A program made the translations under genes and the position numbers. Shown here one piece after another: positions 52,194-61,945 of a DNA stretch of 64,000 nucleotides. The stretch spans positions 1 to 64,000 of the forward strand of contig NZ_JAFKCW010000006.1 of assembly GCF_017254835.1 (NCBI RefSeq). The letters are read 5' to 3'. Every line of letters begins with the position of its first letter. Position 1 is the first letter of the stretch. The notes below the pieces were generated by a model. The model was not told the origin of the DNA. It made no database searches and was given only the letters and a program-made list of their open reading frames with translations. This DNA is from Algoriphagus aestuariicola. Its GTDB lineage: Bacteria > Bacteroidota > Bacteroidia > Cytophagales > Cyclobacteriaceae.

Positions 52194-53390
52194 ATGGATC
52201 AAATCGTATTGTTTGATGACCCGGCATTGAGGGGTTCATTGCTTCCTTTTACTTTTACCCGGCCGGTGGCGGACATCCGCGTAGGTATCCTGAAGATTTC
52301 CGAAAAGTGGCAAAAGTATAGCGGGGCAAAAATTTCTTTTTTGACGCAAGAGTACTTGCAGAGTAAATTTCCACGCCATGTAGGGCCTTCCATGGCGATT
52401 AACGGTGCGTGGCTGCCTGATGCGGACTCCCTTAACCTTATTGTAAACCTCAAGCCAAATCAGGCGCTTTTTTGGGGGAAGGTTCTCTTGGCGGCTTCTA
52501 TCGGGGCAGCCGAGCGCAACCTGTCTTTTGTCGCTGAGCGGGAAAGCGTTCAATTGGAAAAAGAACCCGCATTGATCCAAAAGACATGGAATATCTTCCA
52601 GTTCAACGCCGCCGAAATACGCAAGGACTTTGACCTCATCACCAAGGGCAGGACTTCCCAGCCGATAGATGATCCCCACACCGTGGTATATGGGCCAGAA
52701 AATATCTTCATCGAACAGGGCGCTAAAATCAGAGCTGCCGTACTCAATGCTGAGAACGGCCCGATTTATATCGGCAAAAATGCTGAGGTGCAGGAGGGAG
52801 CTTTAATTCGTGGCTGCTTTGCGCTTGGGGAAAGCTCCATCGTAAATATGGGAGCAAAACTTCGCGGAGACACCACCGTGGGCCCATTCTCGAAAATAGG
52901 AGGGGAGGTTTCCAACTCGGTCATTTTCGGGTACTCCAACAAGGGGCATGATGGCTTTCTGGGAAATTCAGTCCTAGGAGAATGGTGCAACCTTGGCGCC
53001 GATACCAATACGTCCAATCTCAAAAACAATTATGCTCCGGTCAAGCTCTGGGACTATACCAAGGGAACTTTCGCCAGCACTGGATTGCAGTTTTGCGGCC
53101 TGATGATGGGAGACCATTCCAAAAGCGGGATCAATACGATGTTCAACACCGGTACAGTGGTCGGTGTGGGAGCGATTATTTTTGGCGAGGGATACCCTCG
53201 AAACTTCATCCCTTCGTTTTCCTGGGGGGGCTCGGCTGGATTTGACACGTTCCATTTGGCAAAGTTTGAGGAGACGGTCAAGGTCGTTTGCGCGCGCCGG
53301 GGATACGAATGGACAGCTGCCGACCAAGAAATAATCGAGCGGGTGTTTGATTTGACAAAAAGCTACAGAATTTGGGATAGAACTTCCTGA
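52194..53390 (+). CDS. GlmU-like sugar nucleotidyltransferase, Bacteroidota type
   Basis: A 398-residue protein, start MDQIVLFDDPALRGSLLPFTFTRPVADIRVG. The N-terminal part is a diverged nucleotidyltransferase without the usual GxGTRM signature. The C-terminal part from about residue 175 is a left-handed beta helix with hexapeptide repeats (IYIGKNAEVQEGALIRGC, VNMGAKLRGDTTVGPFSKIGGEV, NLGADTNTSNLKNNYAPVKL). This matches the alternative GlmU family restricted to Bacteroidota, which is thought to provide UDP-N-acetylglucosamine. It is 12 bases before holB, likely in one transcript. Confidence 0.88.
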   Translation: MDQIVLFDDPALRGSLLPFTFTRPVADIRVGILKISEKWQKYSGAKISFLTQEYLQSKFPRHVGPSMAINGAWLPDADSLNLIVNLKPNQALFWGKVLLAASIGAAERNLSFVAERESVQLEKEPALIQKTWNIFQFNAAEIRKDFDLITKGRTSQPIDDPHTVVYGPENIFIEQGAKIRAAVLNAENGPIYIGKNAEVQEGALIRGCFALGESSIVNMGAKLRGDTTVGPFSKIGGEVSNSVIFGYSNKGHDGFLGNSVLGEWCNLGADTNTSNLKNNYAPVKLWDYTKGTFASTGLQFCGLMMGDHSKSGINTMFNTGTVVGVGAIIFGEGYPRNFIPSFSWGGSAGFDTFHLAKFEETVKVVCARRGYEWTAADQEIIERVFDLTKSYRIWDRTS

Positions 53391-53401
53391 ACCATCCAAT
53401 T

Positions 53402-54535
53402 ATGCAATTTGCAGAAATACCCGGCTTGCCGGAAACCAAAGAGAAACTCGTCAATGCGGTCAAACACAACCACCTGGCACATGCGCTGCTCTTTCATGGC
53501 CCAGAGGGTTCGGCAAACCTGACCCTGGCGCTGGCCTTGGCGACCTTTCTCTATTGTGAAAATAAGACCGAAACCGACTCCTGCGGGAGCTGCTCTTCCT
53601 GCCAGCGGATGAAGCGATTGGTGATGCCCGATTTGAATTTCGCATTTCCGGTCATCGCCAGCCAAAAGGAAGACGAAAAAGACGAGGACGAAAAATCCGA
53701 TGTGTTGGGCAACTGGAGGAAATTTGCCACGACCCAGCCCTATGGCAATGTCCATGACTTCATCTATTTCAATGGTTTCGAGAAAAAACAGCTGAACATC
53801 TCCAAGGGCGCTGCGAGGAAGATGATCCAAGCCTTGTCTTTGATGTCTTTCGAAGGAGGTTATAAAATCATGCTGATCTGGGCACCAGAGTTTCTCCATC
53901 CCTCCGCAGCCAACGCCCTACTTAAGATCATCGAGGAGCCGCCTGCAAAGACCCTGTTCTTGCTGGTGACCTCCCAAGCCGACCAGCTGCTGACCACTAT
54001 CTTGTCGCGTACCCAAAAAGTGCTCGTGCGGGCCTTTTCGGATGAGGAGATCAAGGCTCATTTGGTGGACGCTGGTCTTTGCGACAGCAAGACAGCCGAG
54101 CAAATAGCCATGCTCGCAGACGGCAACCTTCGCGAAGCCTACCGCCTGGTAGACCAAGTGGAGGACAAACAGGTCGCCCAAATCAGGGACTGGTTTCGGC
54201 TCTGTGCTTCCAAAAACCTGAAGGAGATCTTTGAGGAGGCCGACAGGTTTCATAAAGCAGACAAGGAGGCGCAAAAGTCTCTCTTGCTCACCGGCCTAAA
54301 CGTCTCCAGAGAGATTATGCTGAAAAATTTCGATCTGGACCAGCTACTACGTACCACGGAAGAGGACCGCAGATTTATCGATAACATCAGCAAAAAAGTT
54401 CTCACTGAAGACCACGTGGTCAAGCTCTATGAGGCTTTTAACCAAGCCCACTACCATATTGAGCGAAATGGAAACGCCAAAATGATATTCACGGATCTTT
54501 CCATGGATATTTTGATGATGATGTCCAAGAGATAG
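53402..54535 (+). CDS. holB: DNA polymerase III subunit delta'
   Basis: A 377-residue clamp-loader subunit. The P-loop is degenerate (HGPEGSANLTLA, no GKT), as usual for delta', while the zinc module C52-x8-C61-x2-C64-x2-C67 is intact. The segment KIMLIWAPEFLHPSAANALLKIIEEPPAKTLFLLVTSQADQLLTTILSRTQ is the classic SRC-containing AAA+ core, here with SRT for SRC. An acidic insertion (KEDEKDEDEKSD, about 92-103) is unusual. It loads the sliding clamp together with tau/gamma and delta. Confidence 0.93.
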   Translation: MQFAEIPGLPETKEKLVNAVKHNHLAHALLFHGPEGSANLTLALALATFLYCENKTETDSCGSCSSCQRMKRLVMPDLNFAFPVIASQKEDEKDEDEKSDVLGNWRKFATTQPYGNVHDFIYFNGFEKKQLNISKGAARKMIQALSLMSFEGGYKIMLIWAPEFLHPSAANALLKIIEEPPAKTLFLLVTSQADQLLTTILSRTQKVLVRAFSDEEIKAHLVDAGLCDSKTAEQIAMLADGNLREAYRLVDQVEDKQVAQIRDWFRLCASKNLKEIFEEADRFHKADKEAQKSLLLTGLNVSREIMLKNFDLDQLLRTTEEDRRFIDNISKKVLTEDHVVKLYEAFNQAHYHIERNGNAKMIFTDLSMDILMMMSKR

Positions 54536-54539
54536 CGCC

Positions 54540-54980
54540 ATGGGAAAGAAGACGATTGGCAGAAAGGAGAAGATATCTCTCCCCGAGCTCGGGCTGAAGC
54601 TGGTTTGGGCAAAAATCGATACGGGGGCCTTCACGAGCAGCTTGCATGCTGAGCAAATCAGGGAAGAAAACATCGAAGGCAAAAAGGTTCTTTTGTTTGA
54701 AATCCTGATGCCAGGGCACAAAGACTTTACTGGAAAAACCCTGAGCTTTGAAAATTACAGGGAGAAAAAAGTGAAAAACTCTTTTGGTCAGGCAGAAACC
54801 CGGTTTCTGATTGTGACCAAGATCAGAATTGCGGGCGAGACCTTTTCTGCGGAATTTACGCTCTCGGACCGCTCAAGCATGAAAAATTCCATCCTCCTGG
54901 GAAGAAAAGTCCTACAGGACAGGTTCTTGGTGGACGTCAATGGGGTAAATCTTTCCAAAGCTCACCGCAAGAAAAAATGA
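54540..54980 (+). CDS. RimK/LysX-associated retropepsin-like protein
   Basis: A 146-residue protein of the putative ATP-dependent zinc protease family (PF05618 type). It carries the aspartic-protease-like D27-T-G motif in [15 protein letters not shown], and the later [18 protein letters not shown] and [15 protein letters not shown]. Its stop overlaps the next gene's start by 4 bases (ATGA), and the next gene is a RimK-like ligase, the usual partner. The family probably removes or processes what RimK adds; that is inference from linkage. Confidence 0.85.
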   Translation: MGKKTIGRKEKISLPELGLKLVWAKIDTGAFTSSLHAEQIREENIEGKKVLLFEILMPGHKDFTGKTLSFENYREKKVKNSFGQAETRFLIVTKIRIAGETFSAEFTLSDRSSMKNSILLGRKVLQDRFLVDVNGVNLSKAHRKKK

Positions 54981-55885
54981 AGATAGCCATCCTATCGAGA
55001 AACTCGAATCTGTATTCTACCCGCCGCCTGGCAGAGGAAGTCACCCGGGCCGGCCATGAAGTCTTGATCGTCGATCATAGCCTTTGTGACTTGCTTATCG
55101 AGCAAGAAGGGCCCTCGATCATTTACAAAGGCCAAAAGGTGGAGGGCGTCGATGCGATCATACCCCGTATCGGGGCTTCGGTGACTTTTTACGGTACGGC
55201 GGTAGTGCGGCAGTTTGAGTTGATGGGCGCATTCTCCGCGGTCAATTCCCAAGCTATCGTCCGAAGTCGAGATAAGCTCAGAAGCCTGCAGATTCTCTCA
55301 AAAAACGGCCTCGGTATGCCGAAAACGGCATTTACCAATTTTTCAAAGGGTGGGGAAAAGCAGCTTGTCGAGCAGGTCGGCGGTGCTCCCCTGATCATCA
55401 AATTGCTAGAGGGAACCCAAGGGCTGGGTGTGGTGCTGGCGGAAACCAAGAAAGCCGCGCAGTCTGTCGTGGAAGCGTTTCACGGACTGAAGGCCAGGAT
55501 AATCGTCCAAGAGTTCATCAAGGAAGCCAAGGGCGCGGATATCAGGGCTTTTGTCGTCAACGGCAAGGTGGTGGGGGCCATGAAACGGCAGGGCGCAGAG
55601 GGAGAATTCCGTTCCAATCTTCACCGAGGCGGAGTAGCAACTGTAATCAAGCTTTCCCGCCAGGAAAAACAGGCGGCACTGAATGCGGCAAAGGCGCTTG
55701 GCCTTGATGTCGCCGGCGTGGACCTACTCCAATCTGCGAGAGGTCCGCTGATCTTGGAAGTGAACAGCTCACCTGGATTAGAGGGGATTGAGCAGGCTAC
55801 TGGCGTGAACATCGCCGCTGAGATCATCAAATACGTGACGGAAGGAGTGAAGAAGAAATCCTCCAAACACAGCAAGAATCAATGA
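54977..55885 (+). CDS. rimK: RimK-like alpha-L-glutamate ligase (ATP-grasp)
   Basis: A 302-residue ATP-grasp ligase that adds glutamates to ribosomal protein S6 or another target. The N-terminal domain begins [18 protein letters not shown]. The grasp domain shows [21 protein letters not shown], the [19 protein letters not shown] segment, and [19 protein letters not shown] with metal-binding E and N. A helical basic tail ([13 protein letters not shown]) is unusual. It is bracketed by 4-base overlaps with the retropepsin-like gene and hemC. Confidence 0.93.
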   Translation: MKIAILSRNSNLYSTRRLAEEVTRAGHEVLIVDHSLCDLLIEQEGPSIIYKGQKVEGVDAIIPRIGASVTFYGTAVVRQFELMGAFSAVNSQAIVRSRDKLRSLQILSKNGLGMPKTAFTNFSKGGEKQLVEQVGGAPLIIKLLEGTQGLGVVLAETKKAAQSVVEAFHGLKARIIVQEFIKEAKGADIRAFVVNGKVVGAMKRQGAEGEFRSNLHRGGVATVIKLSRQEKQAALNAAKALGLDVAGVDLLQSARGPLILEVNSSPGLEGIEQATGVNIAAEIIKYVTEGVKKKSSKHSKNQ

Positions 55886-56826
55886 TGAACAGAAAAGTAA
55901 AAATAGGTACGAGGGGTAGTAAGCTGGCGCTTTGGCAAGCGTATCATGTGGAGGCCTTGCTCAGCGCGGGCGGCCTCGAATCCGAGATTGTCATCATCGA
56001 TACCAAAGGTGACCAAGTCTTGGATGTGTCAATCTCGAAGATCGGAAGCAAGGGGGTTTTTACTCAAGAGCTCGAAGATCAGCTACTGGATGGGCGGATT
56101 GACATTGCGGTGCATTCTGCAAAAGACATGCAATCCACCCTTGCGGAGGAATTTGAATTGATCGCTTTTACGGAGCGAGAAAAAGAAAATGATGTCCTTC
56201 TTTCGGCAAAACCGGGAATCGACATTCGGGATACGTCGAAACCCTTGGTTTTGGGCACCTCGTCCACTCGGAGAATCGCAACCTTGAAGCATTTTTATCC
56301 CCACGTCAAGACCGTCGATGTCAGGGGGAATCTCCAAACCCGAATCCGCAAAATGGAGGAGGGACTTTGCGACGCACTTTTGCTGGCATATGCGGGAGTA
56401 CACAGGATGGACTACGATTCAATGATCGCTCAGGAGTTGGATTTAAGTGAGTTCACTCCGGCCGTAGGACAAGGATCGGTGGCTATTGAGGCGGCCAAAT
56501 CTCTGGATCCGGCTTTGCGAGTGCAGATCATTGCGGCCTGCAACCATTCCGAGACCGAAGTTCGCCTGAACGCAGAGCGTGCCTATCTTCGCGTGCTGGA
56601 GGGGGGATGCAGTATTCCGGTCTTTGCCTTGGCAAGTCTAGAAGAGGGTAAGGTGAAATTGAAGGGCGGGATAGTGAGCCTCGATGGGAAGGAGCGTATT
56701 GCCTTGGAAGTATCTGGAGAGAAATCGCACGCTGAAAAATTGGGGGAGGAGTTGGCAGAGCGAGTTTTTGCCGCAGGCGGAAAAAGCATCCTAGAGCAAA
56801 TCAAAAAATCACAAGCACAACAATGA
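55882..56826 (+). CDS. hemC: Hydroxymethylbilane synthase (porphobilinogen deaminase)
   Basis: A 314-residue enzyme joining four porphobilinogens. It begins [21 protein letters not shown], has the catalytic aspartate in [11 protein letters not shown], and C243 in [13 protein letters not shown] carries the dipyrromethane cofactor. Two start codons ATG ATG overlap the RimK stop. Overlaps on both sides (4 bases each) put a haem enzyme inside a ligase/cyclophilin operon, an odd mixture. Confidence 0.97.
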   Translation: MMNRKVKIGTRGSKLALWQAYHVEALLSAGGLESEIVIIDTKGDQVLDVSISKIGSKGVFTQELEDQLLDGRIDIAVHSAKDMQSTLAEEFELIAFTEREKENDVLLSAKPGIDIRDTSKPLVLGTSSTRRIATLKHFYPHVKTVDVRGNLQTRIRKMEEGLCDALLLAYAGVHRMDYDSMIAQELDLSEFTPAVGQGSVAIEAAKSLDPALRVQIIAACNHSETEVRLNAERAYLRVLEGGCSIPVFALASLEEGKVKLKGGIVSLDGKERIALEVSGEKSHAEKLGEELAERVFAAGGKSILEQIKKSQAQQ

Positions 56827-57668
56827 TAAAAGTACTTCAATACGTTTTCTTCATTTTCTTACTCAGCAGCACTTGGGCCTGCGGTCAAAACAAAGACTAC
56901 TTAGTCACCATTTCCACCAGACATGGAGAAATCAAGGCAGTTCTGTTTGACGAAACACCAGAGCATAAGGATAATTTTATCGCTCTAGCGGAAGCCGGTC
57001 GTTTTGATTCTACCCAATTTCACCGGGTGATCGAAAACTTCATGGTGCAGGGAGGGGATGTCTTTAGCAAGGAGGGTCTTCCTGCAGAAGAATGGCCTAC
57101 GTTACCAGCAGAAATCCGTCCAAAGTACGTGCATCGCAAAGGCATGATCTCGGCTGCCCGGCAGGGAGACAACGTCAATCCGCAAAAGAGGAGCAACGGC
57201 TCCCAGTTTTTTATCGTCCAAGGCCGAACCTATAAAGAGCAGGAGTTGGTCACCGATTTCCCCGCTTTGCAAAAGGCGGTGTTCCAATTCATGCAATACG
57301 AAGACCAGAAAGTGTTCAGGCAGACCTATTCCAGACTGTATCAGGAAGAAAAGTACGACAGCCTGACCAGCCTGGTGATTTCCAAGCGGGACGAGATTGC
57401 CGAGAGGCTGAATGTGAAATTGACCAAGGACTATACGCCAGAGCAAGTCAAGATGTATGCTGAAATCGGCGGGACACCCCATTTGGATTTTGAGTACACG
57501 ATTTTTGGCGAGGTGCTTTCTGGATTGGATGTGGTCGACAAAATCGCCGCCGAACCCACAACACGGGAGATACCCAACGACCCGGTGTACATGACAGTGA
57601 CCGTGGAACGCGTCTCGAAGAAAAAGATCAGCGAAGAGTACGGCTATGTCTACCCCGAAAGCAAGTAG
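56823..57668 (+). CDS. Secreted cyclophilin-type peptidyl-prolyl isomerase
   Basis: A 281-residue cyclophilin. An N-terminal signal ends at or near C20 (STWACGQN), possibly a lipoprotein. The catalytic core is split: FHRVIENFMVQGGDVF and RSNGSQFFIVQGR (about 60-140) are followed by an insertion of about 75 mostly helical residues, and then HLDFEYTIFGEVLSGLDVVDKIA closes the barrel. It assists folding in the periplasm. It overlaps hemC by 4 bases and the next gene by 23. Confidence 0.92.
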   Translation: MIKVLQYVFFIFLLSSTWACGQNKDYLVTISTRHGEIKAVLFDETPEHKDNFIALAEAGRFDSTQFHRVIENFMVQGGDVFSKEGLPAEEWPTLPAEIRPKYVHRKGMISAARQGDNVNPQKRSNGSQFFIVQGRTYKEQELVTDFPALQKAVFQFMQYEDQKVFRQTYSRLYQEEKYDSLTSLVISKRDEIAERLNVKLTKDYTPEQVKMYAEIGGTPHLDFEYTIFGEVLSGLDVVDKIAAEPTTREIPNDPVYMTVTVERVSKKKISEEYGYVYPESK

Positions 57669-58575
57669 GCCGAAAATCCTCATTACTGGGGCAAATGGTC
57701 TGCTGGGGCACAAGCTAGTCGAGCAACTCGTCGAGAGAGGCGAGTTTGAGGTAGTGGCTACTGGTAAAGGACCATGTAGATTGAGCGGAGGAGGATTTTT
57801 CTATCAAAGCATGGATATCACCGATCAGAGGCAGGTCGAGCAGCTCATCGCCCAGGAAGCGCCAGATACCATCATCCATAGCGCCGCGATCACCAACGTC
57901 GATCAGTGTGAGCTGAATCATGAGGAATGTCTTGAAGTAAATGTCAAGGCAACCGAATATTTGGTTCGGGCGGCCGAACAGCTCAAAGCTCATTTTATTT
58001 TTGTATCGACGGACTTTGTCTTTTCTGGAGAAAAAGGCCCCTATGATGAAGAGGCAAAGGCGGTCCCTGTGAACTTTTATGGGGACTCAAAACTATCGGG
58101 GGAAAATCTGGTCCGAGGTGCCAAGACCTCTTGGGCGATCGCCAGGACCGTACTGGTCTACGGTATTGCCGAGGGATTGAGTCGCAGCAATATCATTCTC
58201 TGGGTGAAAAGTTCCCTAGATGAAGGTAAAACAATACAAGTGGTCGATGACCAATGGCGTACTCCGACGCTGGCAGAAGACTTGGCGTTTGGATGTATCT
58301 TGATCGCCGAGCAAAAGGCACAAGGCATTTTCCATATCTCTGGGTCAGATCTGCTGACTCCCTACGATATGGCGATACAGACTGCGGAGTATTTTGGGCT
58401 TAACAAGGACTTAATCAAAAGAACCGATTCGACCAAGTTTACCCAGCCTGCGAAAAGACCCTTGAAAACTGGCTTTATTATCGATAAAGCCAGAAAACAG
58501 CTTGGTTTTGAACCCAAAACTTTCCAAATGGGAATAGGTATTTTAGCAAAACAAATTATCTTAGCCCGCTCTTAA
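57646..58575 (+). CDS. dTDP-4-dehydrorhamnose reductase-like SDR protein
   Basis: A 309-residue extended short-chain dehydrogenase. It shows ILITGANGLLGHKLVEQL, HSAAITNVDQCELN, FVSTDFVFSGEKGPY and the catalytic YGDSK (Y-x3-K). This is the RfbD/RmlD pattern, but it lacks neighbouring rml genes, so the substrate is open. The start lies 23 bases inside the cyclophilin gene; starts farther downstream would remove part of the NAD motif, so this start is likely right. Confidence 0.88.
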   Translation: MSTPKASRPKILITGANGLLGHKLVEQLVERGEFEVVATGKGPCRLSGGGFFYQSMDITDQRQVEQLIAQEAPDTIIHSAAITNVDQCELNHEECLEVNVKATEYLVRAAEQLKAHFIFVSTDFVFSGEKGPYDEEAKAVPVNFYGDSKLSGENLVRGAKTSWAIARTVLVYGIAEGLSRSNIILWVKSSLDEGKTIQVVDDQWRTPTLAEDLAFGCILIAEQKAQGIFHISGSDLLTPYDMAIQTAEYFGLNKDLIKRTDSTKFTQPAKRPLKTGFIIDKARKQLGFEPKTFQMGIGILAKQIILARS

Positions 58576-58614
58576 AAAGCAGTTTACACCCTAAATTTAA
58601 CTTTATACTAATCT

Positions 58615-60003
58615 ATGGCAGTACAACCTAATACTGAAGAAAGAGGTCAGTTTGGATCCAGTCTTGGCTTTATCATGGCCGCCGCGGGATCAGCGGTCGG
58701 GCTGGGCAATATCTGGAGATTCCCGTATCTGACTGGAGAAAACGGTGGTGGTGCCTTTGTGTTTGTCTATATCATTTGCGTCCTGTTGATTGGGCTTCCT
58801 TTGCTGTTCAATGAAATTGCCCTGGGCAGGATATCGAGGAAAAATCCTATCGGAGCGGTAAGAGAGACTGGTGGAAACAAGTTTTGGCAATCTGCCGGAG
58901 TATTGTGTGTGCTGATGTGCTTCTTTGTGTTCAGCTATTATTCTGTGATCGCGGGTTGGACTGTTGGATATATTTTCACAGAGATCGTGAATATTCCGGT
59001 GGACTTTGCAGTATTCGTGCAGACTCCCATGTATGTCGTTCCTCTCACCTTCTTTTTCATCTTGTTGACCATCCTGATCGTCTTGGGGGGTGTGTCTGGG
59101 GGGATTGAGAAAGCAGCGAAGTTTCTGATGCCGGTTTTGTTCATCATCATCATCTTCATTGCGGGCAGATCTGTGACGCTCGAAGGAGCGCAGGCGGGTA
59201 TTGAGTATTACCTGTCCCCTGACTTCTCTAAAATTAGCTCAAAAGTGATTTTGCAGGCACTTGGCCAAGCCTTTTTCTCCATGTCCGTAGGCTGGGGATT
59301 GATGATTACTTTTGGATCCTATCTTCCTAAAAGCTCGAATATCGTACAGGCATCTAGCTGGATCGCTGGAATGGATACTGCGGTCGCCCTGCTGGGAGGT
59401 CTGATGGTGTTTCCAGCTTTGTTTGCCCTATTGCCTGGCAAAGATCCCGCTGGCGGCCCTGCATTGGTTTTTGATGTACTTCCGCAGGTTTTCAATGCCA
59501 TGCCTGGCGGTAATATCATCGGGGGGCTCTTCTTCATCCTCCTAATGGTGGCGGCACTGACTTCCACTATCTCCATGCTGGAAGTACCGGTATCCTACCT
59601 GATCGATGACCGCAAGTGGAATAGAAAAAAGGCTACATGGACCGTGGGGATCGCCGCGATGATCTTGTCTGTTCCCTCAGCCATGTCATCGATCGATGGC
59701 TCGATCTTTAATACGATGACCTTTAATTTTCTGGGAACGGAGCTCGTGGGCTTTTTCGGGATTATGGACTTTATCTTCGGTACGTTTGCCGTCATCCTGA
59801 TTTGCTTGATGCTTGCTCTGTACACAGGTTGGGCTAGCAAAATCTCTGTTTTTGCCGATGAATTGGCGTTAGGTTCTCCGGGCTTCAAAGGTGCATTTCG
59901 TACAGGCTGGATCTTCTTCATCAAGTGGGTATGCCCTATTGTGATTGGTTTGGTGATCCTGGATTTGATGGGAGTGTTTGGAGCCCCACAGCAGGGAGGT
60001 TGA
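58615..60003 (+). CDS. Sodium-dependent transporter of the NSS family
   Basis: A 462-residue LeuT-fold symporter with eleven to twelve helices. The first helix carries the sodium and substrate site GSAVGLGNIWRFPYLTGENGGGAF, and later AFFSMSVGWGLMITFGSYLP and LTSTISMLEVPVSYLID are typical. It takes up amino acids or related amines with sodium; the substrate is unknown. A terminator follows. Confidence 0.94.
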   Translation: MAVQPNTEERGQFGSSLGFIMAAAGSAVGLGNIWRFPYLTGENGGGAFVFVYIICVLLIGLPLLFNEIALGRISRKNPIGAVRETGGNKFWQSAGVLCVLMCFFVFSYYSVIAGWTVGYIFTEIVNIPVDFAVFVQTPMYVVPLTFFFILLTILIVLGGVSGGIEKAAKFLMPVLFIIIIFIAGRSVTLEGAQAGIEYYLSPDFSKISSKVILQALGQAFFSMSVGWGLMITFGSYLPKSSNIVQASSWIAGMDTAVALLGGLMVFPALFALLPGKDPAGGPALVFDVLPQVFNAMPGGNIIGGLFFILLMVAALTSTISMLEVPVSYLIDDRKWNRKKATWTVGIAAMILSVPSAMSSIDGSIFNTMTFNFLGTELVGFFGIMDFIFGTFAVILICLMLALYTGWASKISVFADELALGSPGFKGAFRTGWIFFIKWVCPIVIGLVILDLMGVFGAPQQGG

Positions 60004-60024
60004 TCAGCGAAAGACTTTGATAGA

Positions 60025-60056
60025 AGGGAGCTCATTGGGGCTCCCTTTTTATTTTT
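60025..60056 (+). terminator. Terminator of the NSS transporter gene
   Basis: AGGGAGCT / GGCTCCCT around CATTGG followed by TTTTTATTTTTT. Confidence 0.8.
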
Positions 60057-60127
60057 TAGGCAGAAAGAAGAGATTTGTTTTTATTTAGAAATGTATTTCA
60101 TATACTTGAAAAAGTATTTCATTTTCT

Positions 60128-60499
60128 ATGAAGGTTCTTCTCGTCGATGACGATTCCGTCCACCTCCTTATTCTCCAAAAGATTTTCGAAAAGTCAAACC
60201 ATGAGGTCGTGGTAGCACGAAACGGGAAAGAGGCCCTCCAATATTTGGAGTTTGATTCTTCTTTCCATGTTATTCTCACCGATATTATGATGCCGGTGAT
60301 GGACGGTGTGGAATTTTTGGAACATCTGAAAGAAAGCCCCAGCACGTCTTCCATACCTACCATTGGCTTTACTGCAGGAGATGTGGAATTTTTCCGATCC
60401 TCTGCCAAGGTTAGTTTTGACAGTCTAGTTCCCAAGCCCTTGGATTTTTATGATTTGTATAACTTGGCCCACTACACGGTTCAGCGCCAAGTGGGGTAA
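60128..60499 (+). CDS. Single-domain response regulator
   Basis: A 123-residue CheY-like receiver. D7, D8 and the phosphoacceptor aspartate in HVILTDIMMPVMDG are present, with a threonine in GFTAGD and the lysine in VPKPLDFYD. No output domain is attached, so it signals by protein contact. No kinase gene lies nearby. Confidence 0.9.
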   Translation: MKVLLVDDDSVHLLILQKIFEKSNHEVVVARNGKEALQYLEFDSSFHVILTDIMMPVMDGVEFLEHLKESPSTSSIPTIGFTAGDVEFFRSSAKVSFDSLVPKPLDFYDLYNLAHYTVQRQVG

Positions 60500-60567
60500 A
60501 CGAGATTGGCAAGGGAATTGCGAAGGCGGTGTTTAGCAATGAAAACTAAACCCTAAAACTAAAAACC

Positions 60568-61167
60568 ATGAAAAAAATGCTCTTTGCCCTGTTGTTCGTA
60601 CTAGGTGCGACCCAGGCTTTTTCCCAAAACGGGATCGGAATCAAAGCTGGTCTTAGCAGCACCAAGCTGGACTTTGACAACAAGGAATTTGTGCCGTCCG
60701 ATGCACAGACAGGGTATCATATCGGGCTTTTTGGAAGATTTGGAGGGGCAGGATTCTTTATTCAGCCTGAGTTGTTGTTTACCCAGACCAAGGGTGAATT
60801 TGCCTACGTCCCTAGCGGTGTAGCTGGAAGCGCGGCTCCGCAAAACTATGAAGCGGAATTCAATCGATTGGATATTCCCGTCATGGCTGGGTTTAGGTTT
60901 CTGAAGGTTTTGAGGGTTATGGCGGGACCAATTGCCAGTATAAATATCAATTCAGAATTGAAAGACGCGCCTGATACGGTGGGCGAGGCCGACTTCCAGA
61001 GCGCGACTTTTGGCTATCAGGCTGGTCTCGGAGTCGATATAGGCAACTTGAGTGTGGAGGGGAAATATGAAGGAGGCTTGAGCAAAGTCACAGACAATAT
61101 TGGCCCCTACAGCACCGATAACCGAATCAACCAATGGGTTCTTTCTGTAGGGTTTAGGATATTCTAA
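60568..61167 (+). CDS. Outer-membrane beta-barrel protein (porin family)
   Basis: A 199-residue protein with a signal peptide (about 1-19, ending AFSQ) and an eight-strand-type barrel: GIGIKAGLSSTKLDF, YHIGLFGRFGGAGFFIQPELLFTQTKGEF, LDIPVMAGFRFLKVLRVMAGPIASI and a terminal WVLSVGFRIF with the final phenylalanine. This matches the outer-membrane beta-barrel (OMP_b-brl_2) group. Function is unknown. Confidence 0.88.
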   Translation: MKKMLFALLFVLGATQAFSQNGIGIKAGLSSTKLDFDNKEFVPSDAQTGYHIGLFGRFGGAGFFIQPELLFTQTKGEFAYVPSGVAGSAAPQNYEAEFNRLDIPVMAGFRFLKVLRVMAGPIASININSELKDAPDTVGEADFQSATFGYQAGLGVDIGNLSVEGKYEGGLSKVTDNIGPYSTDNRINQWVLSVGFRIF

Positions 61168-61188
61168 ACGGACATTTGAGCAAATAGA

Positions 61189-61221
61189 AAGCCCTCCGGG
61201 AATCAATTCCGGAGGGCTTTA
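61189..61221. terminator. Bidirectional terminator
   Basis: AAAGCCCTCCGG / CCGGAGGGCTTT around GAATCAATT with T runs. It separates the convergent barrel and gluconate dehydrogenase genes. Confidence 0.9.
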
Positions 61222-61237
61222 TTTGTTACTCTCAAAC

Positions 61238-61942
61238 TTACCCGATCAGGTTTCCTTCTGCGTCCCACTCGGCGACTTTGCCGCGATCCTCGGGTTTGAG
61301 GTAGAGGGAGAGGTACTTCTCGGGGTTGGACAGGCCGTGCCTGTCCAGGACGTTTTGGGGTACCCCGTCCCAGACGTTGGGCTGGTTGCCGCGGTAGTCC
61401 ATGTACTTCCAGCCCGCCTCGGTGGAGAAGTAGCCCGAGCAGGTCAGGTTTCTCAGCATGTTGAACCAGCGCACCGCGCCGGAGTATTCCGGGGTGGCCT
61501 TGTCCGGCCAGGCGACCAGCTCCACGATCTGTAGGACCTGGTCCTTGCCGAGCTCGTTGAAAGGCTTGCCGAACAGCTCGTCCGCCTCGAAGTCCAGCCA
61601 CATCAGCCCGCCCCGCATCGGGGTCTGGTTGCCGGGCTGGTCCTTCATCATGAACTCGATGAAGTCGGGGACCTTCAGCTCCGTGGCCGACGGGGAGTCG
61701 TCGCCCGCGGGCAGGATGATGTCCACCAGGGTGTTCAGCTTTTTGAATTCTTCTTCGGTGAAAAACTTCTCCGAAAGCAGCTGTGCGTCGCGGAGTTTTT
61801 CGTCCTCGGTCCGGTTGCCGATGGTGCCGCCGGCAGCCACTTGGTTTTGCACCGCCACCTGCTCGGGTTCACATCCGGTCAACAACAGGCCTGCCCCCAC
61901 GGAGCCGGTAAAGAGCAGTTTCAGGTTTTCTCTTCTGTTCAT
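61238..61942 (-). CDS. Gluconate 2-dehydrogenase subunit 3 family protein
   Basis: A 234-residue small subunit of membrane-bound sugar dehydrogenases. The N-terminus MNRRENLKLLFTGSVGAGLLLTGC combines a twin-arginine motif with a lipobox, so it should be exported folded by Tat and anchored as a lipoprotein. The core FTEEEFKKLNTLVDIILPAGDDSPSATELKVPDFIEFMM is the family signature. It follows the GMC oxidoreductase gene by 3 bases and probably carries that subunit across the membrane. The gene is markedly GC-rich. Confidence 0.9.
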   Translation of the reverse strand: MNRRENLKLLFTGSVGAGLLLTGCEPEQVAVQNQVAAGGTIGNRTEDEKLRDAQLLSEKFFTEEEFKKLNTLVDIILPAGDDSPSATELKVPDFIEFMMKDQPGNQTPMRGGLMWLDFEADELFGKPFNELGKDQVLQIVELVAWPDKATPEYSGAVRWFNMLRNLTCSGYFSTEAGWKYMDYRGNQPNVWDGVPQNVLDRHGLSNPEKYLSLYLKPEDRGKVAEWDAEGNLIG

Positions 61943-61945
61943 GGC

